This document shows positions 27,872-36,394 of a stretch of 64,000 nucleotides of DNA, piece after piece. The notes below the pieces were generated by a model. It saw only the letters and a list, made by a program, of their open reading frames with translations, did no database searches and was not told where the DNA came from. Numbering within the stretch: the first letter of the stretch is position 1; every line of letters starts with the position of its first letter. The stretch spans positions 1-64,000 of the forward strand of contig CAMFGY010000005.1 in the NCBI GenBank assembly GCA_945952065.1, written 5' to 3'. This DNA comes from an uncultured Burkholderiales bacterium (GTDB lineage: Bacteria; Pseudomonadota; Gammaproteobacteria; Burkholderiales; Burkholderiaceae_C). The position numbers and the translations under genes were made by a program.

Positions 27872-28585
27872 TCAGTGGCGGCGCGCCGAGTGCCGCGCCA
27901 AGTGCCGTGCCAAGAGCAAAAACAAGAGCGCCCAGGCCGCACCAAAAGCCCAGCCGCCGACCACATCAGAAGCCCAGTGGACGCCCAGGCCGATGCGACT
28001 CAGGCCGATCAGCAAGGCCATCAGGGCGGCGGCACAGAGGATGAAGACACGCTCCGCCAGTCGCTGCCGGGCGCTGGCCAAAAGCGCACCCAGGCTCAGG
28101 AACACCAGCGCCGAGATGCTGGCGTGGCCGCTCGGGAAGCTCAGCCCCGTTGCCACCATATCGGCAAAAGCCGGGTCGGGCCGCGAGCGACCGAAGGCCG
28201 TCTTCATGACAAACACCGCCAGCGAGCCGCTGGCCACCGAGGCCGCCAGCACATAAGCCTGCAGACCGCGCCCGATGAGCAGCAAATACAGCACCGCCAT
28301 GCAAGTCAGCAAGGCCAGCACCAAAGTGCTGCCGACGCCGCTGAGGTCACGCATCAGGCTGCCCAAGTCGGCATGCTGTGTGCGCAGTTGTTGCGCCGCA
28401 TGCAGCAAGGCCACATCCAGACTGCGGGTGCCGCCCTCCATGACTTCACCGCTGACCTCCAAAAACAGCCAGGCCAAGAGCGCTGCCACGCCTCCCAAAA
28501 GCAAGGACTTGAGTACCGAGCGATAGGCGGGGTCCGAGTCGATCTCAGGTTTTGAAAATTCAGCGGAAGTGGCAGGTTTTTGCAT
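27872..28585 (-). CDS. PAP2-family membrane phosphatase
   Basis: Membrane-bound acid phosphatase of about 237 residues. All three PAP2 motifs are intact: KTAFGRSRP (K128 to R135-P136), PSGH (151-154) and SRIGLGVHWASD (196-207) with catalytic His203. Five to six hydrophobic helices surround them, so the active site faces the periplasm. Family members dephosphorylate undecaprenyl pyrophosphate, phosphatidylglycerol phosphate or phosphatidate; which applies here is unknown. ATG 28585 is the start; a TTG one codon upstream is less likely. It lies between the transporter gene and the GGDEF-EAL gene, all on the minus strand. Confidence 0.92.
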   Translation of the reverse strand: MQKPATSAEFSKPEIDSDPAYRSVLKSLLLGGVAALLAWLFLEVSGEVMEGGTRSLDVALLHAAQQLRTQHADLGSLMRDLSGVGSTLVLALLTCMAVLYLLLIGRGLQAYVLAASVASGSLAVFVMKTAFGRSRPDPAFADMVATGLSFPSGHASISALVFLSLGALLASARQRLAERVFILCAAALMALLIGLSRIGLGVHWASDVVGGWAFGAAWALLFLLLARHLARHSARRH

Positions 28586-28615
28586 CAAGAAGACAGTGGG
28601 CTGAGCTTTGCGGTC

Positions 28616-28652
28616 CTGTGGGCCTTGCGGGCCTTGTGGCCCCAGGCCACAG
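28616..28652. repeat. Stem-loop after the GGDEF-EAL gene
   Basis: CTGTGGGCCT (28616-28625) and AGGCCACAG (28644-28652) pair with one bulged base around a G/C-rich loop. It lies 13 bases downstream of the GGDEF-EAL stop (28665) and 30 bases upstream of the PAP2 start. There is no T-tract, so it is at best a weak terminator or a structured leader. Confidence 0.4.
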
Positions 28653-28664
28653 TTTAGAGCTCAC

Positions 28665-31600
28665 TCATTTCTCGGCCACGCTGACCGGCGTGCACAAGCA
28701 TTGCTGCTCAAACTCCTGCGCCGGCAAGGGTTTGGCAAACAAATAGCCTTGCGCAAAGTCGCAATTGATTTGGCACAGCAACTGTCTTTGCGCCTCGGTC
28801 TCTACACCCTCGGCAATCACCTGAATGCCCAGCTTGTGGGCCATCACCACAATCGCCTCGCACAGCGACAAATCGGGTGAATCGGGCGCCAGATTGCGGG
28901 TGAAGGATTGGTCGATCTTCAAGAAGTCGACATCCAGCTTCTTCAAATACGACAGCGATGAATAGCCGGTGCCGAAGTCATCAATCGCCACCTGAATGCC
29001 CAGATCCCGGTACTTCAACAAACGTTCGGCGACACGCGCATCGTTGTCCATCAACACCCCTTCGGTGATCTCCACCACGATGCAGGCACCACTCAAGCCG
29101 CGCTGGTGCAGCAAGGGGAGCCAGTCGTCCTGGGCTTGTCGGTCGGCCAAAAACTGCACCGGCGATTTGTTGATACTGACCTGCAACTCCATGCCCAGGC
29201 GACGCTGCCAGTCCGCAATCTGATCTATGGCTTGGCGAACCACCCAAGCACCCATGGGGTTGATGAGGCCGGTTTCCTCGGCAATGGGAATGAACTGATT
29301 TGGCGAAATCAGCCCCCGCGTCGGATGGTGCCAGCGCAACAAGGCCTCGGCCTTGCGAACCTCGCCGCTGGCCAAGTCCACGATGGGTTGGTAGCGCAGC
29401 TCCAACTGCCCCTCGTTCAAAGCATGGCGCAACTCGCTGGCCAAGACCATGTGCAGCAGCGCATCCTCTTGCATGGCCCGCGTGAAGAAGCGGAAGCAAT
29501 GGCGGCCCTGCCCCTTGGCCGCATACATGGCCTGGTCGGCGTTTTTGGTCAGCTCGATCACCGTGCTTGCATCATCGGGATAGATGGCGATGCCAATGCT
29601 GGCCGAAACATGCAGCTCCGCGCCGCGCAGCAAATAGGGCTTGGAGACACTCTCGATGATCTTTTGCGCCAGCGCCCCGATCACCGCCAGATCGTGCAAC
29701 TCGGGCAGCAGCACGGTGAACTCATCACCACCCAGCCGGGCCACGGTGTCGCAGACACGCACCGTGTCCTTGATGCGCAAGGCCGCTTCGACCAGCAATT
29801 CATCGCCCACATCGTGACCCAAGGTGTCATTCACTTCTTTGAAGTGGTCCAAGTCGATGAACAAGACCGCCACCCGCTCGGCATCGCGCTGGGCTTTTTT
29901 GATCAGTTGCTCGAGCCGGTCATGGAAGAGCTGGCGATTGGGCAAATGGGTCAAGCCGTCGTAATTGGCCTGGGTCCAGATTTTTTCTTCCACCGCCTTC
30001 AAGGCCGTGATGTCGGTGTGGGTGCCGACCATGCGCAGCGCCTGCCCCTCCGTGCCCCGGCTGACCACGCTGCCGCGTGCATAAATCCATTTGTACTCGC
30101 CGCTCTTGCAACACAGGCGGTACTCGGCCGCGTAGGCGCTGCTGCGGCCCAGCAGATAGTCGTCCAGCACTTGCTGCAGCCGCGCTCTGTCGTCCGGATG
30201 GACCAGGGCCAGCCAGGCCTGCTTTGTGCGGGGGAATTCGCTTTCGGTGTAGCCCAACATCTCCAGATAGCGCGGCGAGTACTGCGCCTCGGCCGTTTCC
30301 AGATTGAGATCCCAGACTCCATCTCCAGCGCTCTCGAACGCGCAGCGCCACACAAATTCGGCCTCCTTGCGGGCGCTGATGTCATGAAAGTTCACCACCA
30401 CTTTGTCGATGTGGCCCTGCGCGTCCAGATCGGCGAAGGCCGATACCGAGACCCAGGTCAAGGCCTGCTTGCCGGGCTTTTTGACGGCGTATTCACGGTC
30501 CCGAATCGCCTCGCCCGCTTGCAGCACCAAATGCACGGGATGCAAGTCGGGCGGCAAGCGGGCGCCGTCGGGGCCCATCAGGCACCAGGGCGGGTCGATG
30601 GCCAACCGCCCCATCATCTGATCGACGCTGACGCCCAAAATCTCAGTGGCCCGCTCGTTGGTGAAGATGATGCGTGTATCGGGCGCATGGACCACGATGC
30701 CGGCGTCCAGCTTTCTCAGCAGATTGAGGTGCTGCGCTTCGGCGTCAATCAAGGCCTGGTGCTCAAGCCGTAAAGCGCGTTCCTTGAGCTGCATCGAGGC
30801 AATGAACCCCGCTTGCTGCTGCATGGCCCGATGCATCTGGCGCAGCATCTTGAACAAAGCCAACATCAGCGCTGCGACCAAGACCAGCAACAAAGCCGAC
30901 TGCGCCCGCCACTGCTGCAGTTCCGGATCGCGGGCGACGCCCACATTGATCAAATAGCCGTACTTTTGGCTGCGCCGGTAAGAGAAGCTGCGGCTCAGGG
31001 GATCCAAGCTGGTTTTGTCACTGATGTAGCTGCCCGCCTCGGCATTGCGCGCCAAGGCTTGCCTGAAGGGCTCGGCCAAGGTCTGGGAGCCGACCGGTAT
31101 CGGGTTGTCGCGGCCAAAAGTCTTGCGTGCCATCAAGCCCAGATCCCGGTCTCGCAATGCAATCGAACCTCCGGGGGCCATTTGAATCTGCGCCAGCATC
31201 AGCTCCAACTCAGACAGGGCAATGGACGCATAGACCGTGCCGCCAAAGCCGCCGTCCGGGTGTTGGAAGCGCCGCGCAAAAGTCCAAACCCAGCGCTTGT
31301 CGATGCGGCCCACCACCGGCTTGGCCACGAACAAACCCAGCCCGGGCTTGTCGCGCAATTGCACAAAGAACTCGCGGTCGGCCATATTGGCCTGGGCAGA
31401 CGGGCTGTTCAGGCCATAAATCACTTGGCCGAATTCATCGGTGGCCCGCAGAAACGCCACATGCGGCACCCTTTGCTGTTGACGGCTCAGCAGCGCGGCA
31501 ATGGCTTGCGAATCGGGTTCCCCGCGCGCATGTTGACGCTCAATCTCATCTGCAGCAGCCTGCAAGGCCACATCCAAGGTATCGATCAAGCTGTCGAAAG

Positions 31601-31802
31601 TCCCCTCCAGCGCACGCGCCAAATGCTGCGTGCTGCTGTTCAAACGGGACTCCATTTCCTGGCGCAAATGCCAGATCGCCACCAGCACCGCCAGCAAGGC
31701 CATCAGCGCAATCAGGCCGGCTCCGGCATAGAGACGAACAACCGGCAATCTCCCCTGTTGAGGCAACACGTCGCTCGGGCTCGGGCTTGCTTGCATGTCC
31801 AT
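28665..31802 (-). CDS. dCache-PAS-PAS-GGDEF-EAL cyclic-di-GMP enzyme
   Basis: Membrane protein of about 1,045 residues. TM1 (about 21-43), a periplasmic Cache-type sensor (about 45-290) and TM2 (about 300-320) are followed by two PAS domains (about 355-475 and 485-605), GGDEF (about 620-780) and EAL (about 795-1035). GGDEF is intact (RLGGDEFTVLLPE), with an I-site RVCD. EAL has the catalytic set: KAEALLRW, EITEGVL, DDFGTGYSSLSYLKKLDVDFLKID and EGVET. It may both make and degrade cyclic di-GMP, with the sensor deciding the balance. ATG 31802 is chosen; ATG 31796 is possible. Divergent from the ParD-like gene. Confidence 0.95.
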   Translation of the reverse strand: MDMQASPSPSDVLPQQGRLPVVRLYAGAGLIALMALLAVLVAIWHLRQEMESRLNSSTQHLARALEGTFDSLIDTLDVALQAAADEIERQHARGEPDSQAIAALLSRQQQRVPHVAFLRATDEFGQVIYGLNSPSAQANMADREFFVQLRDKPGLGLFVAKPVVGRIDKRWVWTFARRFQHPDGGFGGTVYASIALSELELMLAQIQMAPGGSIALRDRDLGLMARKTFGRDNPIPVGSQTLAEPFRQALARNAEAGSYISDKTSLDPLSRSFSYRRSQKYGYLINVGVARDPELQQWRAQSALLLVLVAALMLALFKMLRQMHRAMQQQAGFIASMQLKERALRLEHQALIDAEAQHLNLLRKLDAGIVVHAPDTRIIFTNERATEILGVSVDQMMGRLAIDPPWCLMGPDGARLPPDLHPVHLVLQAGEAIRDREYAVKKPGKQALTWVSVSAFADLDAQGHIDKVVVNFHDISARKEAEFVWRCAFESAGDGVWDLNLETAEAQYSPRYLEMLGYTESEFPRTKQAWLALVHPDDRARLQQVLDDYLLGRSSAYAAEYRLCCKSGEYKWIYARGSVVSRGTEGQALRMVGTHTDITALKAVEEKIWTQANYDGLTHLPNRQLFHDRLEQLIKKAQRDAERVAVLFIDLDHFKEVNDTLGHDVGDELLVEAALRIKDTVRVCDTVARLGGDEFTVLLPELHDLAVIGALAQKIIESVSKPYLLRGAELHVSASIGIAIYPDDASTVIELTKNADQAMYAAKGQGRHCFRFFTRAMQEDALLHMVLASELRHALNEGQLELRYQPIVDLASGEVRKAEALLRWHHPTRGLISPNQFIPIAEETGLINPMGAWVVRQAIDQIADWQRRLGMELQVSINKSPVQFLADRQAQDDWLPLLHQRGLSGACIVVEITEGVLMDNDARVAERLLKYRDLGIQVAIDDFGTGYSSLSYLKKLDVDFLKIDQSFTRNLAPDSPDLSLCEAIVVMAHKLGIQVIAEGVETEAQRQLLCQINCDFAQGYLFAKPLPAQEFEQQCLCTPVSVAEK

Positions 31803-31953
31803 GAAGTCCAAACGAACAGGGATGCCTGAGCCCAGTTTCTAGCATATTCAATCTGAATTGAACACGGGCTTTGATCTGACTTTCTTTCACGAAAGAAGCC
31901 ACGCTGCGGGCCGCAGCCGCACCTGCACGAGCCCGAAGTGATGCATACAAAAC

Positions 31954-31971
31954 ATATGCATATCGTATAAA
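31954..31971 (+). promoter_or_regulatory. Palindrome and -10-like box before the ParD-like gene
   Basis: ATATGCATAT (31954-31963) is a perfect 10-base palindrome. A second TGCATA occurs at 31942-31947. TATAAA (31966-31971) fits a -10 element and would place transcription start within a few bases of the ATG at 31981. No Shine-Dalgarno sequence is visible before that ATG. The palindrome is well placed for autorepression by the ribbon-helix-helix-like product. Confidence 0.45.
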
Positions 31972-31980
31972 CTCGCCGGC

Positions 31981-32256
31981 ATGGGCATCGTCAAAATTTC
32001 AGAAGCCATGCACGAGAGCTTGCGCCTGGCCAGTGGCGCGCTGTCGCGCTCCATCAATGCCCAGGCCGAGCACTGGATGCGCATCGGCATGTTGGCGGAG
32101 TGGTATCCCGACTTGGATCACCGCGAGATCTGCCAGTTGCTGCTGCGGGCCGAACAAAGCGGCGGGCTTGATCTGGTTCGATTGGCCGAGTTGGCGGCCG
32201 AGCACCCCCCCAAAAAACAGGCGGCCCGCAGTGCCCCACGAAAGGCAGTGCAATGA
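31981..32256 (+). CDS. ParD-like antitoxin-family protein
   Basis: Protein of 91 residues of the ParD-like family. The N-terminus MGIVKISEAMHESLRLASGALSRSINAQAEHWM looks like a ribbon-helix-helix: a beta strand, then two helices. The tail is basic (PPKKQAARSAPRK). Family members are annotated as type II antitoxin-like. Here, instead of a ParE toxin, the next gene is a methionine aminopeptidase, and the stop codon overlaps its ATG by four bases (ATGA), so the two are translationally coupled. No upstream in-frame start or Shine-Dalgarno sequence is present; see the palindrome entry. Whether it regulates, stabilises or binds the aminopeptidase is unknown. Confidence 0.85.
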   Translation: MGIVKISEAMHESLRLASGALSRSINAQAEHWMRIGMLAEWYPDLDHREICQLLLRAEQSGGLDLVRLAELAAEHPPKKQAARSAPRKAVQ

Positions 32257-33050
32257 AAAGTGATGCAGTCAAGATTCGCAGCCCGGAAGAAATCGCCAAG
32301 GCGCGGGAGGCCGGCCACCTGGCCGCCCAGGTGCTAGCCATGATTGCTCCTCACGTCCAACCCGGCGTCAGCACCGAACAGCTCGACAAGCTCTGCCATG
32401 ACTTCATCGTCGATGAGCTCAAGGTCACGCCCGCCAATATCGGCTATCACGGCTACCCCAAGACCATTTGCAGCTCGGTCAACGAGGTGGTGTGCCACGG
32501 CATTCCCACGCCGAGCAAGATTCTCAAAAAAGGCGACATCGTGAACATCGATGTGGCCATCATCAAGGACGGCTGGTTTGGCGACTGCAGCCGCATGTAT
32601 TTTGCGGGCGAGCCCAAGATCGCGGCACGCCGCCTGGTCAACACCACGTACGAAGCCATGTGTGCCGGCATCCGCAAAGTGCGCCCCGGCGCCACCTTGG
32701 GCGATGTCGGCCACGCGATTCAAAGCGTGGCCTACCGCGATGGCTACAGCGTGGTGCGCGAGTACGGCGGCCATGGCATTGGCACGATTTACCACGACCT
32801 GCCCCACGTCAACCACTTCGGGCGACCCGGCGAGGGCCTGGTCTTGCAAGAAGGCATGATCTTCACCATCGAGCCCATGATCAACGCCGGCAAGGCCCAG
32901 ATCAAAGAAAAGCCCGACGGCTGGACCGTGGTCACGCAAGACCGCTCGCTGTCCGCCCAGTGGGAGCATATGGTGGTGGTGACCGCCGATGGCTTTGAAG
33001 TGCTCACGCCTTGGCCCGACGGTTTGGGCACTTACCCCGCGATTGCTTGA
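32253..33050 (+). CDS. map: Type I methionine aminopeptidase
   Basis: Enzyme of 265 residues that removes the initiator methionine from new proteins. The five metal ligands are all in place: D100, D111, H174, E207 and E238, and H82 (VVCHGIP) is also conserved. The usual length is 255-265, so it is complete. It is not next to rpsB, where the housekeeping map gene lies in many proteobacteria, but is coupled to a ParD-like gene. It may therefore be a second copy. The metal-ligand context GWFGDCSRMYF carries C where most housekeeping copies have T, a small sign of a distinct paralogue. Confidence 0.95.
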   Translation: MKSDAVKIRSPEEIAKAREAGHLAAQVLAMIAPHVQPGVSTEQLDKLCHDFIVDELKVTPANIGYHGYPKTICSSVNEVVCHGIPTPSKILKKGDIVNIDVAIIKDGWFGDCSRMYFAGEPKIAARRLVNTTYEAMCAGIRKVRPGATLGDVGHAIQSVAYRDGYSVVREYGGHGIGTIYHDLPHVNHFGRPGEGLVLQEGMIFTIEPMINAGKAQIKEKPDGWTVVTQDRSLSAQWEHMVVVTADGFEVLTPWPDGLGTYPAIA

Positions 33051-33075
33051 GCCGGGCCCCGTCGGCAAAGCCCGC

Positions 33076-33750
33076 TCAAACCACGCGCAAGGACAAGGCC
33101 GAGCCCCGCGCCCGCACAAAGCGGCGCAATCGCTCGGCATAGTCCGGCGCCACCGCCGCTGCCACCGAGGGCCGCTGCGCCAAGGCGGCGCGCCAACGCT
33201 GCAGCTTGGGCAAGCCGTCCCAAAAGCCAAAGTCCGCTGCCCCTTGCAAGGCGTCAAACACCTCAAAGTAGCGCAGCACCGGGCCAAACACGGCATCGAC
33301 CAGACTGAACTCGGCGCCGGCGAAATAGGGCCCGCCGTCCAGGGCCGCTTCCACTTGCTCAAAGCGGCGGCGGATATCGGCGGCACTTTGGCGCAGGCGC
33401 TCTTCGTCACCGGCGTTGTAGAAGCTGCCGATCGCGTTCAGCAGCGCCGAGCCCAACTCCATCCATGCGCGATGCCGCGCACGAAGCAGAGCATTGGCCG
33501 GATGCAGCCGGGGCAAGGCCGTGTCTTCCAGATACTCGCAGATGACGGAGGACTCAAAAATGACGCCCTCATCGCCCACTTGCAACACCGGCGTTTTGCC
33601 CAGCGGAGACAGGCGCAAGAACCAGTCCGGCTTGGCGGCGAGGTCGATGTCGCGGCGCTCGAAGGGCAGGCCCTTCTCTTGCAACACGATGGCGACGCGC
33701 TGGACATAGGGGCACAAAGGGTGTGACACCAAAAGCAGAGGCGCGCTCAT
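33076..33750 (-). CDS. Glutathione S-transferase family protein
   Basis: Cytosolic protein of 224 residues with an N-terminal thioredoxin-like domain and a helical C-terminal domain. The active-site region is HPLCPYVQR with Cys13, as in omega, beta or reductive GSTs (glutathione-dependent thiol transfer) rather than the Ser/Tyr classes. LSPLGKTPVLQVGDEGVIFESSVICEYLED holds the cis-Pro and the Glu-Ser that bind glutathione. It starts 3 bases after the DoxX-family gene, so they are one operon, which is divergent from a LysR regulator. Probably detoxification or thiol repair. Confidence 0.92.
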   Translation of the reverse strand: MSAPLLLVSHPLCPYVQRVAIVLQEKGLPFERRDIDLAAKPDWFLRLSPLGKTPVLQVGDEGVIFESSVICEYLEDTALPRLHPANALLRARHRAWMELGSALLNAIGSFYNAGDEERLRQSAADIRRRFEQVEAALDGGPYFAGAEFSLVDAVFGPVLRYFEVFDALQGAADFGFWDGLPKLQRWRAALAQRPSVAAAVAPDYAERLRRFVRARGSALSLRVV

Positions 33751-33753
33751 GGC

Positions 33754-34179
33754 TCACCGCCCTTGCTTGCTCAGCGCAGGCTTGAGGGCGAAGGCGCCAT
33801 CCCCAAGCAGACCCAAGGCGATAGAGGCCGCGATCAGAAACACGGGGTACTCCCAGCCGCCGCCCGCACTGGTGTGCACCCAGCCATTGGGCACATGCAC
33901 CCAAGCCGCCACCGCCATCACTGGCACCAGGGCCAGCGCCACAGCCCTTGTGTAAACGCCGAGCAACAAGGCCAGGCCGCCCAGCAACTCAGCGGCGAAT
34001 ACCGGGTAGGCCAGAAAGCCGGGCAAGCCGATGCTGACAAAGAATTGCGCCGTGCCGGGCAAGGTGAAGACCCACAGCTTGAGCAGGGCATGGGCCACCC
34101 ACATGATGCCCAGGCTGACGCGCAAAAGGGTGATGCCCCAGTCGTTCAAGCGGGTGGCGGGGTTCGCAAGATTCAACAT
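33754..34179 (-). CDS. DoxX-family membrane protein
   Basis: Four-helix inner-membrane protein of 141 residues. The DoxX signature is clear: LLRVSLGIMWVAHALLKLWVF, then GLPGFLAYPVFAAELLGGLALLLGVYTRAVAL and a C-terminal SIALGLLGDGAFAL. DoxX proteins are linked to redox stress and thiol homeostasis, and sometimes to quinone use. ATG 34179 starts the homologous part. Three bases separate it from the GST gene downstream, which supports a shared redox or detoxification role. Divergent from a LysR regulator 79 bases away that probably controls it. Confidence 0.88.
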   Translation of the reverse strand: MLNLANPATRLNDWGITLLRVSLGIMWVAHALLKLWVFTLPGTAQFFVSIGLPGFLAYPVFAAELLGGLALLLGVYTRAVALALVPVMAVAAWVHVPNGWVHTSAGGGWEYPVFLIAASIALGLLGDGAFALKPALSKQGR

Positions 34180-34216
34180 CAAAAAGTCCTGTTTCAAGTG
34201 ACGATGCACCCAATGT

Positions 34217-34277
34217 AGGATTGCAACAAGGAAATCAAAATAGCCACGTCTGCAAAGCATGATTGCAAAACCGCAAT
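34217..34277. promoter_or_regulatory. ATTGC-type sites between doxX and lysR
   Basis: ATTGC (34262-34266) and GCAAT (34273-34277) are a 5-base inverted repeat with a 6-base spacer, fitting the T-N11-A pattern of LysR sites. It straddles the first codons of the LysR gene. Another ATTGCAA lies at 34217-34223 in the spacer. They could be autoregulatory sites. Short arms make chance occurrence possible. Confidence 0.35.
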
Positions 34278-35143
34278 ACGCATTGACACCCAGCGATCTC
34301 GAAGTTTTGCTGGCCCTGGCGCGCGGCGGCAGCCTGGCTCGGGCCGGCGAGCGGCTGGGCGCAGACGGCTCGACCGTGTTTCGCGCCCTGCAACGCATGG
34401 AACGCGGCCTCGGACAGCGATTGTTCGAACGCAGCCGCAGCGGCTACATCGCCACCGAGTTGGCCACGCAATTGGCCGAGCATGCCGAGCAGATGGAGGC
34501 CACGCTGGAAGCCGCGCGCGCCTCGGTGGAAGCGGCACCTGCGCAGACCTCGGGCACGGTGCGCATCTCCAGCACCGACACCGTCTTGCACGGCCTGATC
34601 GCGCCCGCGCTGAAGCCGCTGAAAGCCAGCCACCCCTTGCTGAACTTTGACTTGCACACCGGCAATGAGTTGATCAGCTTGACGCGCCGCGATGCAGACC
34701 TGGCGGTGCGCGCCACCAAACGGCCCCCGCAGCATTTGGTCGGGCGCCAGCTGGGGCCCATTCGGGTGGCCTTGTACACCGCCAAGCGAGGCGGGGTGCG
34801 CGACTGGGCGGATGTGCAAAACGAGCGCATCGATTGGGTAGCACCCGACGAAGCCTTGCCCGAACACCCCTCGGTGCTTTGGCGCAAACGCCACTTTCCG
34901 AAAGTCAAGCCGCGCTACCAAGTCGGCAGCATCTTGTCAGCGCTGGAGCTGGTGGCCCTGGGTTTGGGCGTGGGGGTGCTGCCGCTGTTTCTGGCCGAAG
35001 AACGCCGCGATCTGCTGCGCCTGAGCGAGCCGCTGGACGAAGCCGAGACCGAGTTGTGGCTGCTGACCCATCCTGAATCTCGCCACCTGCGTCGCGTGGC
35101 CACGGTCTACGCGCATTTGGCCGAGCACATCCAACTGCGCTGA
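34259..35143 (+). CDS. LysR-family transcriptional regulator
   Basis: Regulator of 294 residues. The winged helix-turn-helix is at about 10-68 (LEVLLALARGGSLARAGERLGADGSTVFRALQRMERGLGQRLFER). The periplasmic-binding-protein-like effector domain runs from about 90. Divergent from the DoxX-GST operon with 79 bases between, and thus probably its regulator. LGADGSTVFRALQRME is a variant of the usual SQPAVSRQI recognition helix, with GSTVFRAL in place, as seen in small-molecule dehydrogenase-linked LysR proteins. The effector is unknown. Confidence 0.92.
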   Translation: MIAKPQYALTPSDLEVLLALARGGSLARAGERLGADGSTVFRALQRMERGLGQRLFERSRSGYIATELATQLAEHAEQMEATLEAARASVEAAPAQTSGTVRISSTDTVLHGLIAPALKPLKASHPLLNFDLHTGNELISLTRRDADLAVRATKRPPQHLVGRQLGPIRVALYTAKRGGVRDWADVQNERIDWVAPDEALPEHPSVLWRKRHFPKVKPRYQVGSILSALELVALGLGVGVLPLFLAEERRDLLRLSEPLDEAETELWLLTHPESRHLRRVATVYAHLAEHIQLR

Positions 35144-35158
35144 ACGCGCCCGCGCGCT

Positions 35159-36010
35159 TCAGGGCCTGCGGGCTGCCTGCAAGTGCGTGACGATGTTGAC
35201 GAAGCTGTCCACCCAGTACAGCTGCGGGTGGTCCGCCAGATGCTGCAGCAAGGCTTGGTGGGCTTGGGTCGAAACGCTCAGATGGTCGCCGCCAATGCCG
35301 TGAAAGGTGATGCTGGCCAAGGTGCCGTGAGCTGCCGCCTGCTGCACGATGGCGATCAAATCAGCACCGCTGACGCCGGCCGGTGCGGCAGTGGGCACAT
35401 CCCAGGGGTCCAGTCCGTCCAAGGACTTGGGCACGCCGCCGACGCGTGATTTGATGCCCACAAAGGCGGGCTTGATGGCCGGCAAATAGGGCTGACCGCC
35501 GGCCAGCGGGTCGGTACAGGGCACGGTGAAAGTACGCAGACTCTGGCCATCGATTGCTTGCAAAAAAGCATTGGCCACGCTCACTTCTTCGCGCATCTGC
35601 TCAACGCTGATGCGGTCCAGATCGCGATGCAAGGGCACCCACTCGCGCCCCGGCAATCCGCGGGAGCAGGGGTGGAACAAGGTGTGATTGCCCAGCTCAT
35701 GGCCAGCGGCTGCGGCGCGGCGCCATTCCGGCAAGCGCTGGCTGACCGTCGGGCTGGACAGGGTCAGATAAAAGCTCGCCCGCAGGCCCAGCGCATTCAA
35801 GGCCGGCAGGGCATGGTCCAGCTGCGAGGGCAGGGCGTCGTCATACGACAGACTCACCGCCGCTCGGGCGCCGCCCGGCCATTGGAAGGGCTCGGCCTGC
35901 GCCATGGGCTGGGTGCACAACAACAGCAGCAGCAAGCTCTGCGACGCCGCGCCCCCAATCCGCCGAGGCGCGCGCCGCGCCAGGTTCGCCAGTTTCACGA
36001 GCATGCCCAT
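35159..36010 (-). CDS. Polysaccharide deacetylase-family protein (NodB domain)
   Basis: Exported protein of 283 residues. A signal peptide (hydrophobic core SLLLLLLCTQPMAQA, to about residue 39) precedes a NodB homology domain. Motif 1 is SYDDALPSQ (D57, D58), and motif 2 is NHTLFHP with H109 and H113, giving the D-H-H metal site. The C-terminal His motif is probably SITFHGIGG. Such enzymes remove acetyl groups from N-acetylglucosamine polymers or peptidoglycan. Start ATG 36010 has GGAG about 8 bases upstream. It is divergent from the 4HB chemoreceptor gene with no operon partner. Confidence 0.9.
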   Translation of the reverse strand: MGMLVKLANLARRAPRRIGGAASQSLLLLLLCTQPMAQAEPFQWPGGARAAVSLSYDDALPSQLDHALPALNALGLRASFYLTLSSPTVSQRLPEWRRAAAAGHELGNHTLFHPCSRGLPGREWVPLHRDLDRISVEQMREEVSVANAFLQAIDGQSLRTFTVPCTDPLAGGQPYLPAIKPAFVGIKSRVGGVPKSLDGLDPWDVPTAAPAGVSGADLIAIVQQAAAHGTLASITFHGIGGDHLSVSTQAHQALLQHLADHPQLYWVDSFVNIVTHLQAARRP

Positions 36011-36394
36011 CTTCTTCTCCGCCCTCTTTTGGCCCCAGTCTTCACTGGCCGAGCAGGCAAGCGGCCGGCTGGCTCAGGCGCCGCCATGATACGCACGCCC
36101 CCGCCGATGCCGCGCGCCTTCGGTGCGATTTGCAGATGCGCATGAACGCTTGTTCATCACTTTGTCGCTTTGCTTTTCTAGCATCCGTGCGAATTGAGCG
36201 CTTGGGAATCACAGGCGCTCGGTCTGTGACACAAATGTGAATACAAGCTCCCGAAGCAAGCTTTTGAAACGATGGTTCCAGGCGCAGCGCCGAAACAATA
36301 CGGGCCCGGTGATCTGACATGCAAAGCGCCATGCAAGGCGCGCAGGTCACCGCTCTGACTTACCGCGACAAGCCGCAACCCGGGAGCGACAAAC
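36011..36394. other. Divergent spacer, deacetylase to chemoreceptor
   Basis: About 380 bases upstream of both a deacetylase and a chemoreceptor gene. No gene, tRNA or repeat is evident. A GGGAG Shine-Dalgarno sequence (36381-36385) precedes the chemoreceptor ATG. I looked for a flagellar sigma-28 promoter (TAAA then GCCGATAA) and did not find a good match. Confidence 0.6.

Noticed and set aside
29106-30773. A 555-codon open frame opposite the GGDEF-EAL gene
   Set aside because: Composition is that of an antisense shadow (rich in Gln, Ala, Val), with no recognisable domain. The minus-strand gene carries intact GGDEF and EAL motifs.
36011-36394. Sigma-28 flagellar promoter upstream of the 4HB chemoreceptor
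   Set aside because: No TAAA-N15-GCCGATAA-like match; the same search failed upstream of the other two chemoreceptors.
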